Shown one piece after another: positions 49,424-58,118 of a stretch of 64,000 nt of DNA. The translations under genes were made by a program, and so were the position numbers. Numbering within the stretch: position 1 is the first letter of the stretch; the number at the start of each line of letters is the position of its first letter. The notes beneath the pieces were generated by a model. It did no database searches, was not told where the DNA came from, and worked only from the letters and a program-made list of their open reading frames with translations. Origin of the DNA: VRUE01 sp963716245 (GTDB lineage: Bacteria; Actinomycetota; Thermoleophilia; Solirubrobacterales; 70-9); the NCBI GenBank assembly GCA_963716245.1, contig OY970300.1:434001-498000 (forward strand). Direction: 5' to 3'.

Positions 49424-50461
49424 TCAGGCGGCTGCGGTTACCTCCGCATCGCTGCCGTCTTCGTGGCCCGGGGGAGTCGAGGCCCCCAGACCGTCGGACG
49501 ACGACGAACCGCTGAAGCGTTTGGCCTGGCCGGGCTTCAGGTAGACGATCTGGCCCTCGCGCAGCTCGAGCTTCTGGAGTTCGTTGCGCGTCAGCTGCGC
49601 CCAGACCTGGGTCCCGTCGCCGAGCAGCATCTCGACCCGGATCTCGAAGCCGAGGGCGACGATCCGCTGGACCAGCGCCTCCTCGGTCCGCTCGTCGGGG
49701 TCGAGCACGACCTCCATGTCGTGCGGCCGCACGAAGTGCTCGCCGAGCCGGTTTACCTCGCCGACGAAGCTCATCACGAACTCGTTGGCGGGGTGGTCGT
49801 AGAGGTCGTCGGCGCTGCCGGACTGCTCGACCCGGCCCTGGTTCATCACGACCAGCTGCTCGGCGACGTCCATCGCCTCCTCCTGGTCGTGGGTGACGAA
49901 GATCGTCGTCACGTGCATCTCGTCGTGGAGGCGCCGCAGCCAGGCGCGCAGGTCCTTGCGCACCTTGGCGTCGAGCGCGCCGAACGGCTCGTCGAGCAGC
50001 AGGACCTTGGGCTCGACCGCCAGCGCCCGGGCGAGCGCCATCCGCTGCCGCTGCCCACCGGAGAGCTGCGAGGGATAGCGGTCGGCGAGCCCGTCGAGCT
50101 GGACCAGGCGCAGCAGCTCGTGGACGCGCTCCTCGATCTGCGGCTTCGTCCACTTGCGGATGCGCAGGCCGAAGCCGACGTTGCCGAACACGGTCATGTG
50201 CTTGAACGCCGCGTAGTGCTGGAAGACGAAGCCGACCCCGCGCTGCTGCGGCGGCTTGGCGGTGGCGTCCTCCCCGTGGATCCGCACGTCGCCGGCGTCG
50301 AGCGTCTCGAGCCCGGCGATCGCGCGCAGCAGCGTCGACTTGCCGCTGCCGCTCGGCCCGAGCAGCGCGGTCAGCGAGCCGTCGGGAACGTCGATGGAAA
50401 CGTCGTTGAGAGCCTGAAAGTCACCGAAGCGCTTGTACGCTCCCTCGACTGAGATAGCCAT
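49424..50461 (-). CDS. cysA: Sulfate/thiosulfate ABC transporter ATP-binding protein
   Basis: The 345-residue ATPase has Walker A GPSGSGKSTLL, Q loop FQHYAAF, signature LSGGQRQRMALARAL, Walker B VLLLDEP and VTHDQEEAMDVAEQL. The C-terminal TOBE-like part (FVRPHDMEVVLDPDERTEEA) is typical of CysA. It starts at ATG 50461, overlapping the cysW stop (ATGA). A Ser-rich acidic tail ends the protein. Confidence 0.95.
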   Translation of the reverse strand: MAISVEGAYKRFGDFQALNDVSIDVPDGSLTALLGPSGSGKSTLLRAIAGLETLDAGDVRIHGEDATAKPPQQRGVGFVFQHYAAFKHMTVFGNVGFGLRIRKWTKPQIEERVHELLRLVQLDGLADRYPSQLSGGQRQRMALARALAVEPKVLLLDEPFGALDAKVRKDLRAWLRRLHDEMHVTTIFVTHDQEEAMDVAEQLVVMNQGRVEQSGSADDLYDHPANEFVMSFVGEVNRLGEHFVRPHDMEVVLDPDERTEEALVQRIVALGFEIRVEMLLGDGTQVWAQLTRNELQKLELREGQIVYLKPGQAKRFSGSSSSDGLGASTPPGHEDGSDAEVTAAA

Positions 50462-51267
50462 CAGGCGCCCTCCTTTCTTTTCAGCAGGTTCATGACCAGG
50501 AGCGTGGACAGGGCGAGCAGGGCGAGCAGGATCGAGGCGCCGTAGGCGCCGGCGAAGTTGAACTGCTCGAACTGCTGGGAGACGAAGAGCGGCAGGGTTT
50601 CCGTCTGGCCGGAGATCTCGCCGGAGACGACCGAGACGGCGCCGAACTCGCCCAGCACGCGGGCGGTCGTCAGCACGACCCCGTAGCCGACGCCCCAGCG
50701 GATCGCCGGCAACGTCACCCGCCAGAAGGTCTGCCAGGCGTTGGCGCCCAGGGTGGAGGCGGCCTGCTCCTGCTCGGTGCCGATCTCCTGCAGCACCGGC
50801 ACCGTCTCGCGCACGACGAAGGGCAGCGAGACGAAGATGCTGGCGAGGATCATCCCCGGCCACGAGAAGAGCACCTCGAGACCGTTTTCGGCGATGAAGG
50901 GGCCGAACCAGCCGTCGGTGCCGTAGAGCAGGAAGAGGGCGAGGCCGATGACGACGGGGGAGACCGCGAAGGGCAGGTTGATGATCGCGTCGACGAACCG
51001 GTTCCCCCACCAGCGGTGGCGGACCAGGAGCAGGGCGCAGCCGACGCCGAAGACCGTGTTGAGCGGCACGGCGACCGCGACCATCAGGAGGGTCAGCTGC
51101 AGCGCGTGCAGCCCCTCCGGCGAGGTGACCGCTTCGAATGGCGCCGCCAGCCCGTCCTCGAACGTCTTGTAGAAGATCATCGCGACGGGGGCGAGCAGCA
51201 GCGCGCCGAGGTAGCCGAGCGCGAGGGCGCGCAGCGACCAGCGGCTCTTGCGGCTTTCGCCGGCCAT
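50461..51267 (-). CDS. cysW: Sulfate/thiosulfate ABC transporter permease CysW
   Basis: The 268-residue permease has six membrane helices. The EAA loop is QEQAASTLGANAWQTFWRVT. NLPFAVSPVVIGLALFLLYG and ARVLGEFGAVSVVSGEISGQ are typical of CysW. It overlaps cysA and cysT by a few bases, so the three are translated together. Confidence 0.95.
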   Translation of the reverse strand: MAGESRKSRWSLRALALGYLGALLLAPVAMIFYKTFEDGLAAPFEAVTSPEGLHALQLTLLMVAVAVPLNTVFGVGCALLLVRHRWWGNRFVDAIINLPFAVSPVVIGLALFLLYGTDGWFGPFIAENGLEVLFSWPGMILASIFVSLPFVVRETVPVLQEIGTEQEQAASTLGANAWQTFWRVTLPAIRWGVGYGVVLTTARVLGEFGAVSVVSGEISGQTETLPLFVSQQFEQFNFAGAYGASILLALLALSTLLVMNLLKRKEGA

Positions 51268-52172
51268 CAGGCGTGCCCTCCGGGGCCCCAGCCGGTGCGA
51301 GCGAGCAGGCGGCTCGCCCAGCGCTGCTTCTTGCGCTCGTCCCGCTCGTGCCTGTTGCCCCAGCGCTCGGCCAAGGAGACGCTGGCGAGCAGCAGCAGCG
51401 AGACCACCAGCAACAGGACGGATACCGCCGAGGCGCCCTCGATGTTGCCGTTTTCGATCTGGCCGCGGATGAAGACCGAGGCGACCTCGGTGTCGAAGGG
51501 GATGTTGCCCGAGATCAGGACCAGGGACCCGAACTCGCCGAGGGCGCGGGCGAAGGCGAGCGCGATGCCGGCGGTCAGGCCGGGCAGCAGGTTGGGGAAG
51601 ACGATGCGGCGGAAGACCGTCCAGCCGCCGGCGCCGAGCGAGGTTGCCGCCTCCTCCATCTCGCGGTCGAGCTCGATCAGCAGCGGCTGCACGGCGCGGA
51701 CGACGAAGGGGAGCGTGACGAAGAGCAGCGCCATCACCACGGCCACCCGGCTGAAGGCGACGTTGACGCCGAAGGGGCTGTCGCTGCCGTAGAGGGTCAG
51801 CAGGGTGAGGCCGGCGACGATCGTCGGCAGCGCGAAGGGGAGGTCGATGACGGCGTTGAGCGCGGCCTTGCCGCGGAACTCGTCGCGAACCAGGACCCAG
51901 GCGATGATCGTGCCGAAGACGGCGTTGATCGCGACGACGATCAGCGAGCAGATCACCGTCAGCTTCAGCGCCGCCACTGCCTGCGGCCCGGTCACCGCAT
52001 CCCAGAAGGCGCCGGCGCCGATCGCGAACGAGCTGTCGACCACGGCAGCCAGCGGCAGCAGCACCATCAGGCTCAGATAGAGCCCGACCAGGCCGCGGCC
52101 GAGGCCGGCGCCGCCCGAGGGCAGGCGAACGCCGGCCCTCGGGCGCGGGACGGTTGCGGTGCGAGCCTCCAC
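51267..52172 (-). CDS. cysT: Sulfate/thiosulfate ABC transporter permease CysT
   Basis: The 301-residue permease has six helices. The EAA loop is MEEAATSLGAGGWTVFRRIV. INAVFGTIIAWVLVRDEFRG, DLPFALPTIVAGLTLL and ARALGEFGSLVLISGNIP match CysT (CysU). The C terminus is basic. It forms the channel with CysW and lies between sbp and cysW. Confidence 0.95.
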   Translation of the reverse strand: MEARTATVPRPRAGVRLPSGGAGLGRGLVGLYLSLMVLLPLAAVVDSSFAIGAGAFWDAVTGPQAVAALKLTVICSLIVVAINAVFGTIIAWVLVRDEFRGKAALNAVIDLPFALPTIVAGLTLLTLYGSDSPFGVNVAFSRVAVVMALLFVTLPFVVRAVQPLLIELDREMEEAATSLGAGGWTVFRRIVFPNLLPGLTAGIALAFARALGEFGSLVLISGNIPFDTEVASVFIRGQIENGNIEGASAVSVLLLVVSLLLLASVSLAERWGNRHERDERKKQRWASRLLARTGWGPGGHA

Positions 52173-52175
52173 GCG

Positions 52176-53213
52176 TTACTCCGTCGGGACCCCGAGGTCC
52201 TCGTTGATCGCGGCGACCTTGCCGCTTTCCTCGTCGAAGAACTCGTCGGTGACCTTCTCCCAGCCGCCGAACTCGTCGATGTCGAAGAGGTCCGCCGGAA
52301 CGGGGAACTTCTTCTCGTCGAGCAGCGATTGGTCGACCGGCCGGTAGCCGTTGTCCGACCAGATCTGCTGACCCTCCGGCGACCAGACGAAGTCGAGGAA
52401 GGCCTGGGCCGCCTCGGGCGCGTCCTTGGTCACGGCGATCGGGGTCTCGATCCGGATCGTCGAGGGCGGCACGACGTACTCGACGTCTTCGCCCTCCTCT
52501 TCGGCTTTGATCGCCTCGTTCTCGTAGGCGAGCAGGACGTCGCCCTCGCCCTGGGTGAAGGCGGCGAGCGCGTCGCGGGCGCTGCCGGGCTGCACGATCG
52601 TCTTCTCGAGCACCGTGCGGATCGCGTCGAGTGCCTGCTGCTCGGACTTGCCTTGGTGCAGCTGCGAGCCGTAGAGCGCCATGATGTTCCAGCGGGCGCC
52701 ACCGGAGCTGAGCGGGTTCGGCGTGATCACGTCGACGTCCTTGGTCAGCAGGTCGTCGAACGACTCGATCCCCTCGGGGTTGCCCTCGCGGACCGCCAGC
52801 ACGACGACCGACTCCTGGCCGATCCCCTCGAACTCGTTCTTGTCCCAGCTCGGGGCGACCTCGCCGGCTTCCTCGAGCGCGATCATGTCGCCGCCCTGGG
52901 CGAAGTGGACGAGCGAGGCCGGCTGCCCCGCTTCCACCGCGCGGCGCTGGTCGCCCGAGGCGCCGAAGGAGCCGGAGAAGCCGACGCCCTCGCCCTCGGG
53001 GGTCGCCTCGAAGGCCGGCTGGAGGGAGTCGGTGTAGACGGTCTCGGGGGTGGAGTAGGCGACGACGTCGACCGTGCCGCCGCCGGCGCCGGTGGCGCTG
53101 TCGCCCCCGCCGCAGCCGGCGACAGCCATCGCGGCGATCGCCACGAGCAGGAGTGCGAATAGTCCAGTGGGGCGGCTGCCGGGTCGCCGGGTGAGGGGGG
53201 GCGGGTTCAGCAT
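52176..53213 (-). CDS. sbp: Sulfate-binding lipoprotein of the ABC transporter
   Basis: The 345-residue protein has a lipoprotein signal (TGLFALLLVAIAAMAVAGCG, Cys at the lipobox). The mature part shows VDVVAYSTPETVYTDSLQPA, FSGSFGASGDQRRAVEAGQP, VITPNPLSSGGARWNIMALY and LAYENEAI, the pattern of periplasmic sulfate-binding proteins. ATG 53213 is chosen because the signal begins there; GGAAGGA lies about 11 bases upstream. The frame is open to 53378, but that stretch lacks protein-like character. First gene of the operon. Confidence 0.94.
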   Translation of the reverse strand: MLNPPPLTRRPGSRPTGLFALLLVAIAAMAVAGCGGGDSATGAGGGTVDVVAYSTPETVYTDSLQPAFEATPEGEGVGFSGSFGASGDQRRAVEAGQPASLVHFAQGGDMIALEEAGEVAPSWDKNEFEGIGQESVVVLAVREGNPEGIESFDDLLTKDVDVITPNPLSSGGARWNIMALYGSQLHQGKSEQQALDAIRTVLEKTIVQPGSARDALAAFTQGEGDVLLAYENEAIKAEEEGEDVEYVVPPSTIRIETPIAVTKDAPEAAQAFLDFVWSPEGQQIWSDNGYRPVDQSLLDEKKFPVPADLFDIDEFGGWEKVTDEFFDEESGKVAAINEDLGVPTE

Positions 53214-53377
53214 TTCGAACGTGTTCCTTCCTTTTTTGACTGACTTAGTCCTAAACGAGGGCGGCAGAATAGCAGAAAGTTGATCGGGAAAGTGGGGATT
53301 CGAGGGATCGGGCGGAAGACCGCCCTCTTCGGCTGAGCGATCTGCTTCTGGATCGGGGATAGGGGTAGGGGGGCACA

Positions 53378-53812
53378 ATGAGATTCAGAGCAGTGCTCCC
53401 CGCCCTGGTGATTGCCGCCATCCTCGGTCTCGCCGCCTGCGGCGACGACGAGGCCGACACCGACGCAGGGACGGCCGGCGGCGCTCAGCCCGCCGAGACC
53501 CAGACGGAGACGGCCGAGGCCGAGACCAACGCCCCCGCCCCGAGCGGCGACGCGGTGCGCTCAGCCGAGGTCGAGATGGACGACTTCGAGTTCGTCCCGG
53601 CGACGGTGACGATCGAGGCGGGCGGCAAGGTGATCTGGAAGAACCGGGACTCGGCCGAGCACACGGCGACCCTCGACGACGGCAGCTACGACACCGGTCT
53701 CCTCGCCGAGGACAAGCTCGAGTCGCAGTCCTTCAAGCAGCCGGGGACCTATCCCTACCACTGCGAGCTGCATCCGGAGATGACCGGCACGGTCGAGGTG
53801 GTCGCCGGCTGA
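53378..53812 (+). CDS. Cupredoxin-domain lipoprotein
   Basis: The 144-residue protein has a lipoprotein signal (VLPALVIAAILGLAACG). An acidic/Ala-rich linker follows, then a plastocyanin-like domain from about residue 63: SAEVEMDDFEFVPATVTIEA, VIWKNRDSAEHTATLDD, PGTYPYHCELHPEMTGTVEV. Copper ligands H (AEHTA), C and H (YHCELH) and M (PEM) are all present. A surface electron carrier or copper protein. It is divergent from sbp. Confidence 0.9.
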   Translation: MRFRAVLPALVIAAILGLAACGDDEADTDAGTAGGAQPAETQTETAEAETNAPAPSGDAVRSAEVEMDDFEFVPATVTIEAGGKVIWKNRDSAEHTATLDDGSYDTGLLAEDKLESQSFKQPGTYPYHCELHPEMTGTVEVVAG

Positions 53813-53953
53813 AGCGGCTGGGCCGCCGGCGCGACCCGGCGGTCCAGGACGCCGGTCGGGGTTTGGATCAACTTTGGCTCTAACCCTCGATTGGGCCGCT
53901 TTGAACGCTACGGTTCTTAGGCTGGGGGTCGTCAGCCGGGCTAAGGGGGGACA

Positions 53954-54991
53954 GTGGACTCAGGACGATTGGGAGTGGGGCAGCTTCGAGGGATGGGCGT
54001 TTGCGTTGCCCTGGTCGCGCTGATGGCGCTGGCGGTCGTGCCCGCCCAGGCGAAGGCGGCCTCGCCGGTGCTCGAATTCGTCAGCCCGGCATCGGCCTTT
54101 CCGATCGGCTTCACGGCCGACGGTGGGGAGGTGACCGCCGAGCTGGCGGACTACGACACGCTCGTGCACTGCGCCGACTCCGAAGGCGAGGGCGAGATCG
54201 TCGGACCGCGCGCGGCTCTTGCGAAATACGTCTTCACGGGATGCGGGACGCAGGGCGGTAGCGAGGGTGGTGCCCAGTGCAAATCCGAAGGCGCCAATGC
54301 GGAAGAAATCAGGACCGGGACGATCGAAGCCGAGCTCGTGTACATCGATCAGGCGAAACACGAGGTCGGCATGCTGCTCAATCCGAGCGGCGGCATCTAC
54401 ATGACCTTCCAATGCGGGGGCGAATCCGTCAAAGCAAGCGGCCCCTTCCTCTCTCCGGTGGGCCCGATCAACGAGCAGACGATGTCCTTCACGGCGACCC
54501 TCAGCCGCTCGGGCGCCACCCAGACCCCGAGCGAATACGAAAACGCAATCGGTGAAAAGCGCAACGCGATCCCGATGGGCGAGAGGGGGGCCAATCCGCC
54601 GGCCACCACCGGGGTGGAGCTGAGCTTCGCGATCGAGACGAGCGCGTCGCTTGAAATAAAGGCGATCACCGCTGCGGAGATCGAAGCCAGGCAGCGGGAG
54701 GAAGAGGCTGCGGCGGCGAAAAGGCGCGAAGACGAGGAGAGCGCGGCTGCGGCGGCAGTGACGAGGCGTCAGCAGGAGGAGGCCGCCGCCGCGGCAGCGG
54801 CCGAGAGGCGCCGGGAGGAGGAAGCCGCCGCCGCGGCAGCAGCGATGAGGCGCCAGGAAGAGGAAGCCGAGGCAGAGCGGCTCCGGCGCGCCCGGCTGCG
54901 GTCCCTCGGGCTCTCGCGCTGCAGGAAGGCCGAGTCGAAACGCGTGCGCGTGCGCTGCGAAAGGCGGGTCAAGAGGAAGTACGGCGCCTAG
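53954..54991 (+). CDS. Exported protein with an alanine/glutamate-rich coiled-coil tail
   Basis: The 345-residue protein starts at GTG 53954 with AAGGGGGG upstream. It has a signal peptide (VCVALVALMALAVVPAQAKA). A globular domain of about 200 residues with cysteines follows, without a family I can name. Residues about 240-315 are repeats of REEEAAAAKRRED type, a TolA-like helical tail. The basic Cys-containing end (RSLGLSRCRKAESKRVRVRC) may bind the envelope. Repeats of 60-70 bases within the tail are visible in the DNA. Confidence 0.7.
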   Translation: MDSGRLGVGQLRGMGVCVALVALMALAVVPAQAKAASPVLEFVSPASAFPIGFTADGGEVTAELADYDTLVHCADSEGEGEIVGPRAALAKYVFTGCGTQGGSEGGAQCKSEGANAEEIRTGTIEAELVYIDQAKHEVGMLLNPSGGIYMTFQCGGESVKASGPFLSPVGPINEQTMSFTATLSRSGATQTPSEYENAIGEKRNAIPMGERGANPPATTGVELSFAIETSASLEIKAITAAEIEARQREEEAAAAKRREDEESAAAAAVTRRQQEEAAAAAAAERRREEEAAAAAAAMRRQEEEAEAERLRRARLRSLGLSRCRKAESKRVRVRCERRVKRKYGA

Positions 54992-55081
54992 CGGGCAAGC
55001 CTGAATTAAAGCTCGCCCCGGGCGCGCCGCACGTCTTGCGTGGTGCAGGTCGCGGAACCGGATCAAGCGATGGCGGCTCGA

Positions 55082-55530
55082 TCATTCTTCGTCGCGGACT
55101 CTGAACCCGATGGGCCGCTTGGCCCGAGGCGGCGGTGCGATCAGTTGCCGCAGCACGTCGAAGATCTGGCGAAGCTGCTCGTCGTGCTCGCTGAGCCGCG
55201 CGAATGTCCAATTCCATCTGATCGAGCCGCTCCTTGCTCCGTAAAGACGTAGGGCGCGTAGCGACGACCACCCCGACCCTCGTTTGAGGTCACAAATTGT
55301 GATCTCAAAGCCTCGGCCTCGGCCTTGGTCATCTGGAACATGAAGTCCGCGGGGAAGCGTTTCGCGTTTCGTTTGACCTGCTGGACCAAGACCCTGGTCT
55401 CAACCCCATAGAGGTCAGCCAAGTCCTCATCGAGCATGACCTGGCGCTCGCGGATGACGAAGATTCGCTTCTCGATCGCGGGCGCCACGACAACCTCCAG
55501 TTCCGTGTTCTCCGCTGCCGAGTGGGTCAT
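55082..55530 (-). pseudogene. Decayed ORF6N-domain phage/mobile-element protein
   Basis: From ATG 55530 the product reads MTHSAAENTELEVVVAPAIE, KRIFVIRERQVMLDEDLADL, YGVETRVLVQQVKRNAKRFP, ADFMFQMTKAEAEALRSQFV and TSNEGRGGRRYAPYVFTEQG. This is an ORF6N domain. It then leaves the family and stops at 55141. The family-like end appears in other frames: ERLDQMELDIR, then LSEHDEQLRQIFDVLRQLIA and PPPRAKRPIGFRVRDEE ending at 55082. So a segment is deleted after FTEQG and there is a second frameshift near 55195. It lies beside tRNA-Pro, a common integration target. Confidence 0.75.
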
Positions 55531-55569
55531 GCCGGCATGATGACAAACGGGCCGGAACTTATTGTCTAA

Positions 55570-55643
55570 TCGGGGCGCCCGGATTTGAACCGGGGACCTC
55601 ACCGACCCGAACGGTGCGCGCTACCAGGCTGCGCCACGCCCCG
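55570..55643 (-). tRNA. tRNA-Pro (anticodon CGG)
   Basis: On the minus strand: acceptor CGGGGCG/CGCCCCG, D arm GCGC-AGCCTGGTA-GCGC, anticodon arm CACCG-TTCGGGT-CGGTG, T arm CCCGG-TTCAAAT-CCGGG, discriminator A. All stems pair perfectly. The total is 74 nt. CCA is not encoded. The decayed ORF6N gene starts 39 bp beyond its 3' end. Confidence 0.97.
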
Positions 55644-55731
55644 AGGGGAGCGATTATCTCAGAGGGGCCTCCGCGGCGCGGTGGGGCGGGCCGGCCGCTA
55701 CTTTGAGTGGTGGAGGGGTTCAAGGGTGGCC

Positions 55732-56817
55732 ATGATTCGAATGCTCGCGACAATCGGTGCGGCGCTGGCGATGTTCGCCGTGCCGGCCCCTGCGCCGGCC
55801 GCGACGCCGCCCGGCTTCTTCGGCATCTCGCCGCAGTCGCCGCCGGCCGAGCCGGACTTCGCACTGATGGAGCGCTCGGGGCTGCGCAGCGTGCGGCTGC
55901 CGCTCTACTGGTCAGCGGTCGAGACGACCGATCCCTTCTTCGCGCCGCCCGACTGGGAGGGCTTCGACCACGGCGTCGAGCTGGCCGCCCGGCACGGCAT
56001 GCGGGTGCTGCCCTTCGTCTGGGGGACCCCCACCTGGCTGTCCCCGGAACTGGGCCTCGAACCGGTCGACACCTTGCGGCAGAGGCGGGCCTGGGCGGCC
56101 TTCCTGCGCCGCGCCGTGCGTCGCTACGGCAGCAACGGCACCTTCTGGCTCGAACACGAAGACCTGCCCTATCTGCCGGTGCGCCTCTGGGAGATCTGGA
56201 ACGAGCAGAACATCGTCACCTTCGGCGCGGCCGATCCGGCCCGCTTCGCCGACCTCGTCCGCGCCTCCGGCCGCGTCATGCGGCAGAGCGACGCGGGCGC
56301 GAAGCTGATCCTCGGCGGCTTCTTCGGCCGCCCGCTCCAGATTCCGCCCAACATGCACGCGGGCCGGTTCCTCTCCGAGCTCTACCGGCAGCGCGGGGTG
56401 AAGAGATGGTTCGACGGCGTCGGCCTGCACCCCTACGTCGCCCGGGCGGCGGCGCTGCGCGGGCAGATCCGCAACCTGCGCAGGGTGATGCGCGCCCACA
56501 ACGACGCCGCCACGCCGATCTACGTAACCGAGCTGGGCTGGGGCTCCGACAGCTTCGAGTCGCGCTGGGAGCGCGGCCTGCGCGGGCAGGCCCGCGAGCT
56601 CGACCGGGCCTTCTGGATGCTCTCCGAAAACCGCCGCGAGTGGCGGATCGGCGGCGTCTGGTGGTTCTCCTGGGCCGACGCGGTCAACGCCTGCCAGTTC
56701 TGCGACTCCGCCGGCCTGCTCACCGAGCGGCGCGAGGCGAAGCCCTCCTGGTACGTCTTCAACTCCTGGACGGGCGGGGACGCGGAGAGCGTGCCGCGCG
56801 CCGGCTTCGGCGGCTGA
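55732..56817 (+). CDS. Exported glycoside hydrolase-like protein (clan GH-A, GH5/GH39-like)
   Basis: The 361-residue protein has a signal peptide (MLATIGAALAMFAVPAPAPA). The TIM-barrel parts are GLRSVRLPLYWSAVETTDPF, the acid/base Glu in RLWEIWNEQNIVTF, VGLHPY, and the nucleophile Glu in PIYVTELGWGSDS. GGVWWFSWAD follows. Substrate unknown. ATG 55732 is preceded by AAGGGTGG; GTG 55726 is an alternative. Confidence 0.87.
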   Translation: MIRMLATIGAALAMFAVPAPAPAATPPGFFGISPQSPPAEPDFALMERSGLRSVRLPLYWSAVETTDPFFAPPDWEGFDHGVELAARHGMRVLPFVWGTPTWLSPELGLEPVDTLRQRRAWAAFLRRAVRRYGSNGTFWLEHEDLPYLPVRLWEIWNEQNIVTFGAADPARFADLVRASGRVMRQSDAGAKLILGGFFGRPLQIPPNMHAGRFLSELYRQRGVKRWFDGVGLHPYVARAAALRGQIRNLRRVMRAHNDAATPIYVTELGWGSDSFESRWERGLRGQARELDRAFWMLSENRREWRIGGVWWFSWADAVNACQFCDSAGLLTERREAKPSWYVFNSWTGGDAESVPRAGFGG

Positions 56818-56855
56818 GCGGGCCCGCCGACCCGTGCGCGTGCGCGGGCGTGTGG

Positions 56856-56881
56856 GATTCGATGCGAGGCAGGGCGGGTAG
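56856..56881 (+). promoter_or_regulatory. Possible sigma-B-type promoter of the ferritin-like gene
   Basis: GATT, 16 bases, then GGGTAG (56876-56881). It fits the relaxed actinobacterial stress consensus GNNT-N14-16-GGGTA but has a weak -35. Confidence 0.35.
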
Positions 56882-56933
56882 CCGCTCCCCTGCACCGATG
56901 CCAATCGACGGAGATGGAACGGAGGCTGCCCGT

Positions 56934-57467
56934 ATGGGAGGAAGTACGGAGGAGGCCGTCAGGATCACCGCGCCCAGCAAGGGGATCTTCGACAGCGCCA
57001 ACCTCGATGCCCGCGAGCGCGTGATCGAGCTGCTGCAGCGCGCCTACTGGATGGAGATGGAGACGGTGATGAGCTACCTCGCCGCCTCGGTCAACCTCGA
57101 CGGGGTGCGCGCCCAGGAGATCAAGGAGTCGCTGGCGAAGGACGTCGAGGAGGAGCTCGGACACGCGCGGCTCTTCGCCGAGCGGATCAAGGAGCTCTAC
57201 GGGGTCGTCCCGGGCTCGGGGGAGTTCGCCGCCGAGCAGACCTTCCTGCAGCCGCCGGACGAGCAGACCGACATCGTCCACGTGATCCGCGGCGTGATCA
57301 AGGCCGAGACCGGCGCGATCGAGCACTACACGCGGATCGTCGCGGAGACCGACGGCGTCGACCCGGTCACCCAGGACATGACGATCGACGTGCTCCACGA
57401 CGAGCAGTCGCACCGGCGGCTCTTCGAGGGTTTCCTGCGCGAGTACGAGTTCGAGGGGATCGCCTGA
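56934..57467 (+). CDS. Ferritin-like diiron-domain protein
   Basis: The 177-residue protein is all helical, with the ferritin-like Glu/His ligands spread over four helices: WMEMETVMSYLAASVNLDGV, VEEELGHARLFAERIKELYG, IKAETGAIEHYTRIVAETDG and LHDEQSHRRLFEGFL. It is likely a bacterioferritin/Dps-like or rubrerythrin-like protein for iron storage or oxidative defence. GGAGG lies eight bases before the ATG at 56934; the open frame continues upstream without support. A GGGTAG -10-like element lies 53 bp upstream. Confidence 0.88.
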   Translation: MGGSTEEAVRITAPSKGIFDSANLDARERVIELLQRAYWMEMETVMSYLAASVNLDGVRAQEIKESLAKDVEEELGHARLFAERIKELYGVVPGSGEFAAEQTFLQPPDEQTDIVHVIRGVIKAETGAIEHYTRIVAETDGVDPVTQDMTIDVLHDEQSHRRLFEGFLREYEFEGIA

Positions 57468-57480
57468 GCGGCCAGCGGAG

Positions 57481-57506
57481 GTTTGGGCGTCCCGCCGGTG
57501 GGGCAC
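57481..57506 (+). promoter_or_regulatory. Sigma-B-type promoter candidate for the DUF6458-like gene
   Basis: GTTTGG, 14 bases, GGGCAC. The -35 and spacing fit the sigma-B consensus; the -10 is less exact. The start codon is at 57562. Confidence 0.4.
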
Positions 57507-57561
57507 ACCCTGGAGTGAGAAGGCGCCCGCGGCGCGGGCCGACGCAACCGGAGGAGCTGAA

Positions 57562-57819
57562 ATGACCATCGCAGGCGGCATTCTCTTGATCGTGATCGGG
57601 GCGATCCTCACCTTCGCCACGAACGTCCACTTGCAGGGAGTCAGCCTCGACACCGTCGGCTGGATCCTGATGATCGCCGGCGCCGCCGGGCTCGTCCTCG
57701 CCTTCTTCCAGGAGGCGATCTGGACGGAGCGGGCGCGTCGCCGCGACGCCGCCCTGGCCGAAGACGAACGGCGCGCGGCGCCGCCGGCCCGGGGAGAAGT
57801 CCCCCCGCCGCGCTACTAA
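57562..57819 (+). CDS. DUF6458-like small membrane protein
   Basis: The 85-residue product has two membrane helices (MTIAGGILLIVIGAILTFAT and TVGWILMIAGAAGLVLAFFQ) around VHLQGVSLDT, followed by a charged Arg/Ala/Glu tail. This layout is that of DUF6458, a family of small actinobacterial membrane proteins of unknown role. GGAGGAG precedes the ATG. Confidence 0.8.
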   Translation: MTIAGGILLIVIGAILTFATNVHLQGVSLDTVGWILMIAGAAGLVLAFFQEAIWTERARRRDAALAEDERRAAPPARGEVPPPRY

Positions 57820-57875
57820 CCCGCACGAGCGGGTAGCGGAATCAGCGAAGTCCCCTACTACCAGGAGGTAGCCCC

Positions 57876-58109
57876 ATGGCAGTGCAGCAGGAGGCCGGCG
57901 ACATCACCGGCACGAAGGACAAGGACTACAACATCATCTGGTTCGTCGAGCAGTGCCTCAGCAACGTCCTGCGGCTCGAGACCTACATCGAAGACGCGGA
58001 CCGTGAGGGCGACTCCGACCTGGCCGACTTCTTCCGCCGCGCCCAGGAGACGAGCCGCAAGGGCGCCGAGCAGGGCAAGGAGATGCTGCGCGGCCGGCTG
58101 GCCGGCTGA
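57876..58109 (+). CDS. Small conserved-looking helical protein of unknown function
   Basis: The 77-residue product (KDKDYNIIWFVEQCLSNVLR, LETYIEDADREGDSDLADFF, RRAQETSRKGAEQGKEMLRG) is predicted to be two amphipathic helices. It resembles the small ferritin-like/stress proteins of actinobacteria, but I cannot name a family. AGGAGG lies six bases before the ATG. GGGTAG lies at 57831, without a good -35. Confidence 0.7.
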   Translation: MAVQQEAGDITGTKDKDYNIIWFVEQCLSNVLRLETYIEDADREGDSDLADFFRRAQETSRKGAEQGKEMLRGRLAG

Positions 58110-58118
58110 GCCGCGGGA

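Noticed and set aside
53222..53260. TTAGTCCTAA upstream of sbp as a sulfur or iron operator
   Set aside because: The half-sites are only four bases with a mismatched centre; too little to call.
54660..54900. Tandem DNA repeats at 54.7-54.9 kb as a CRISPR or satellite
   Set aside because: The repeats encode a continuous Glu/Ala/Arg coiled-coil tail and vary like coding sequence; there are no regular spacers. No CRISPR array was seen anywhere.
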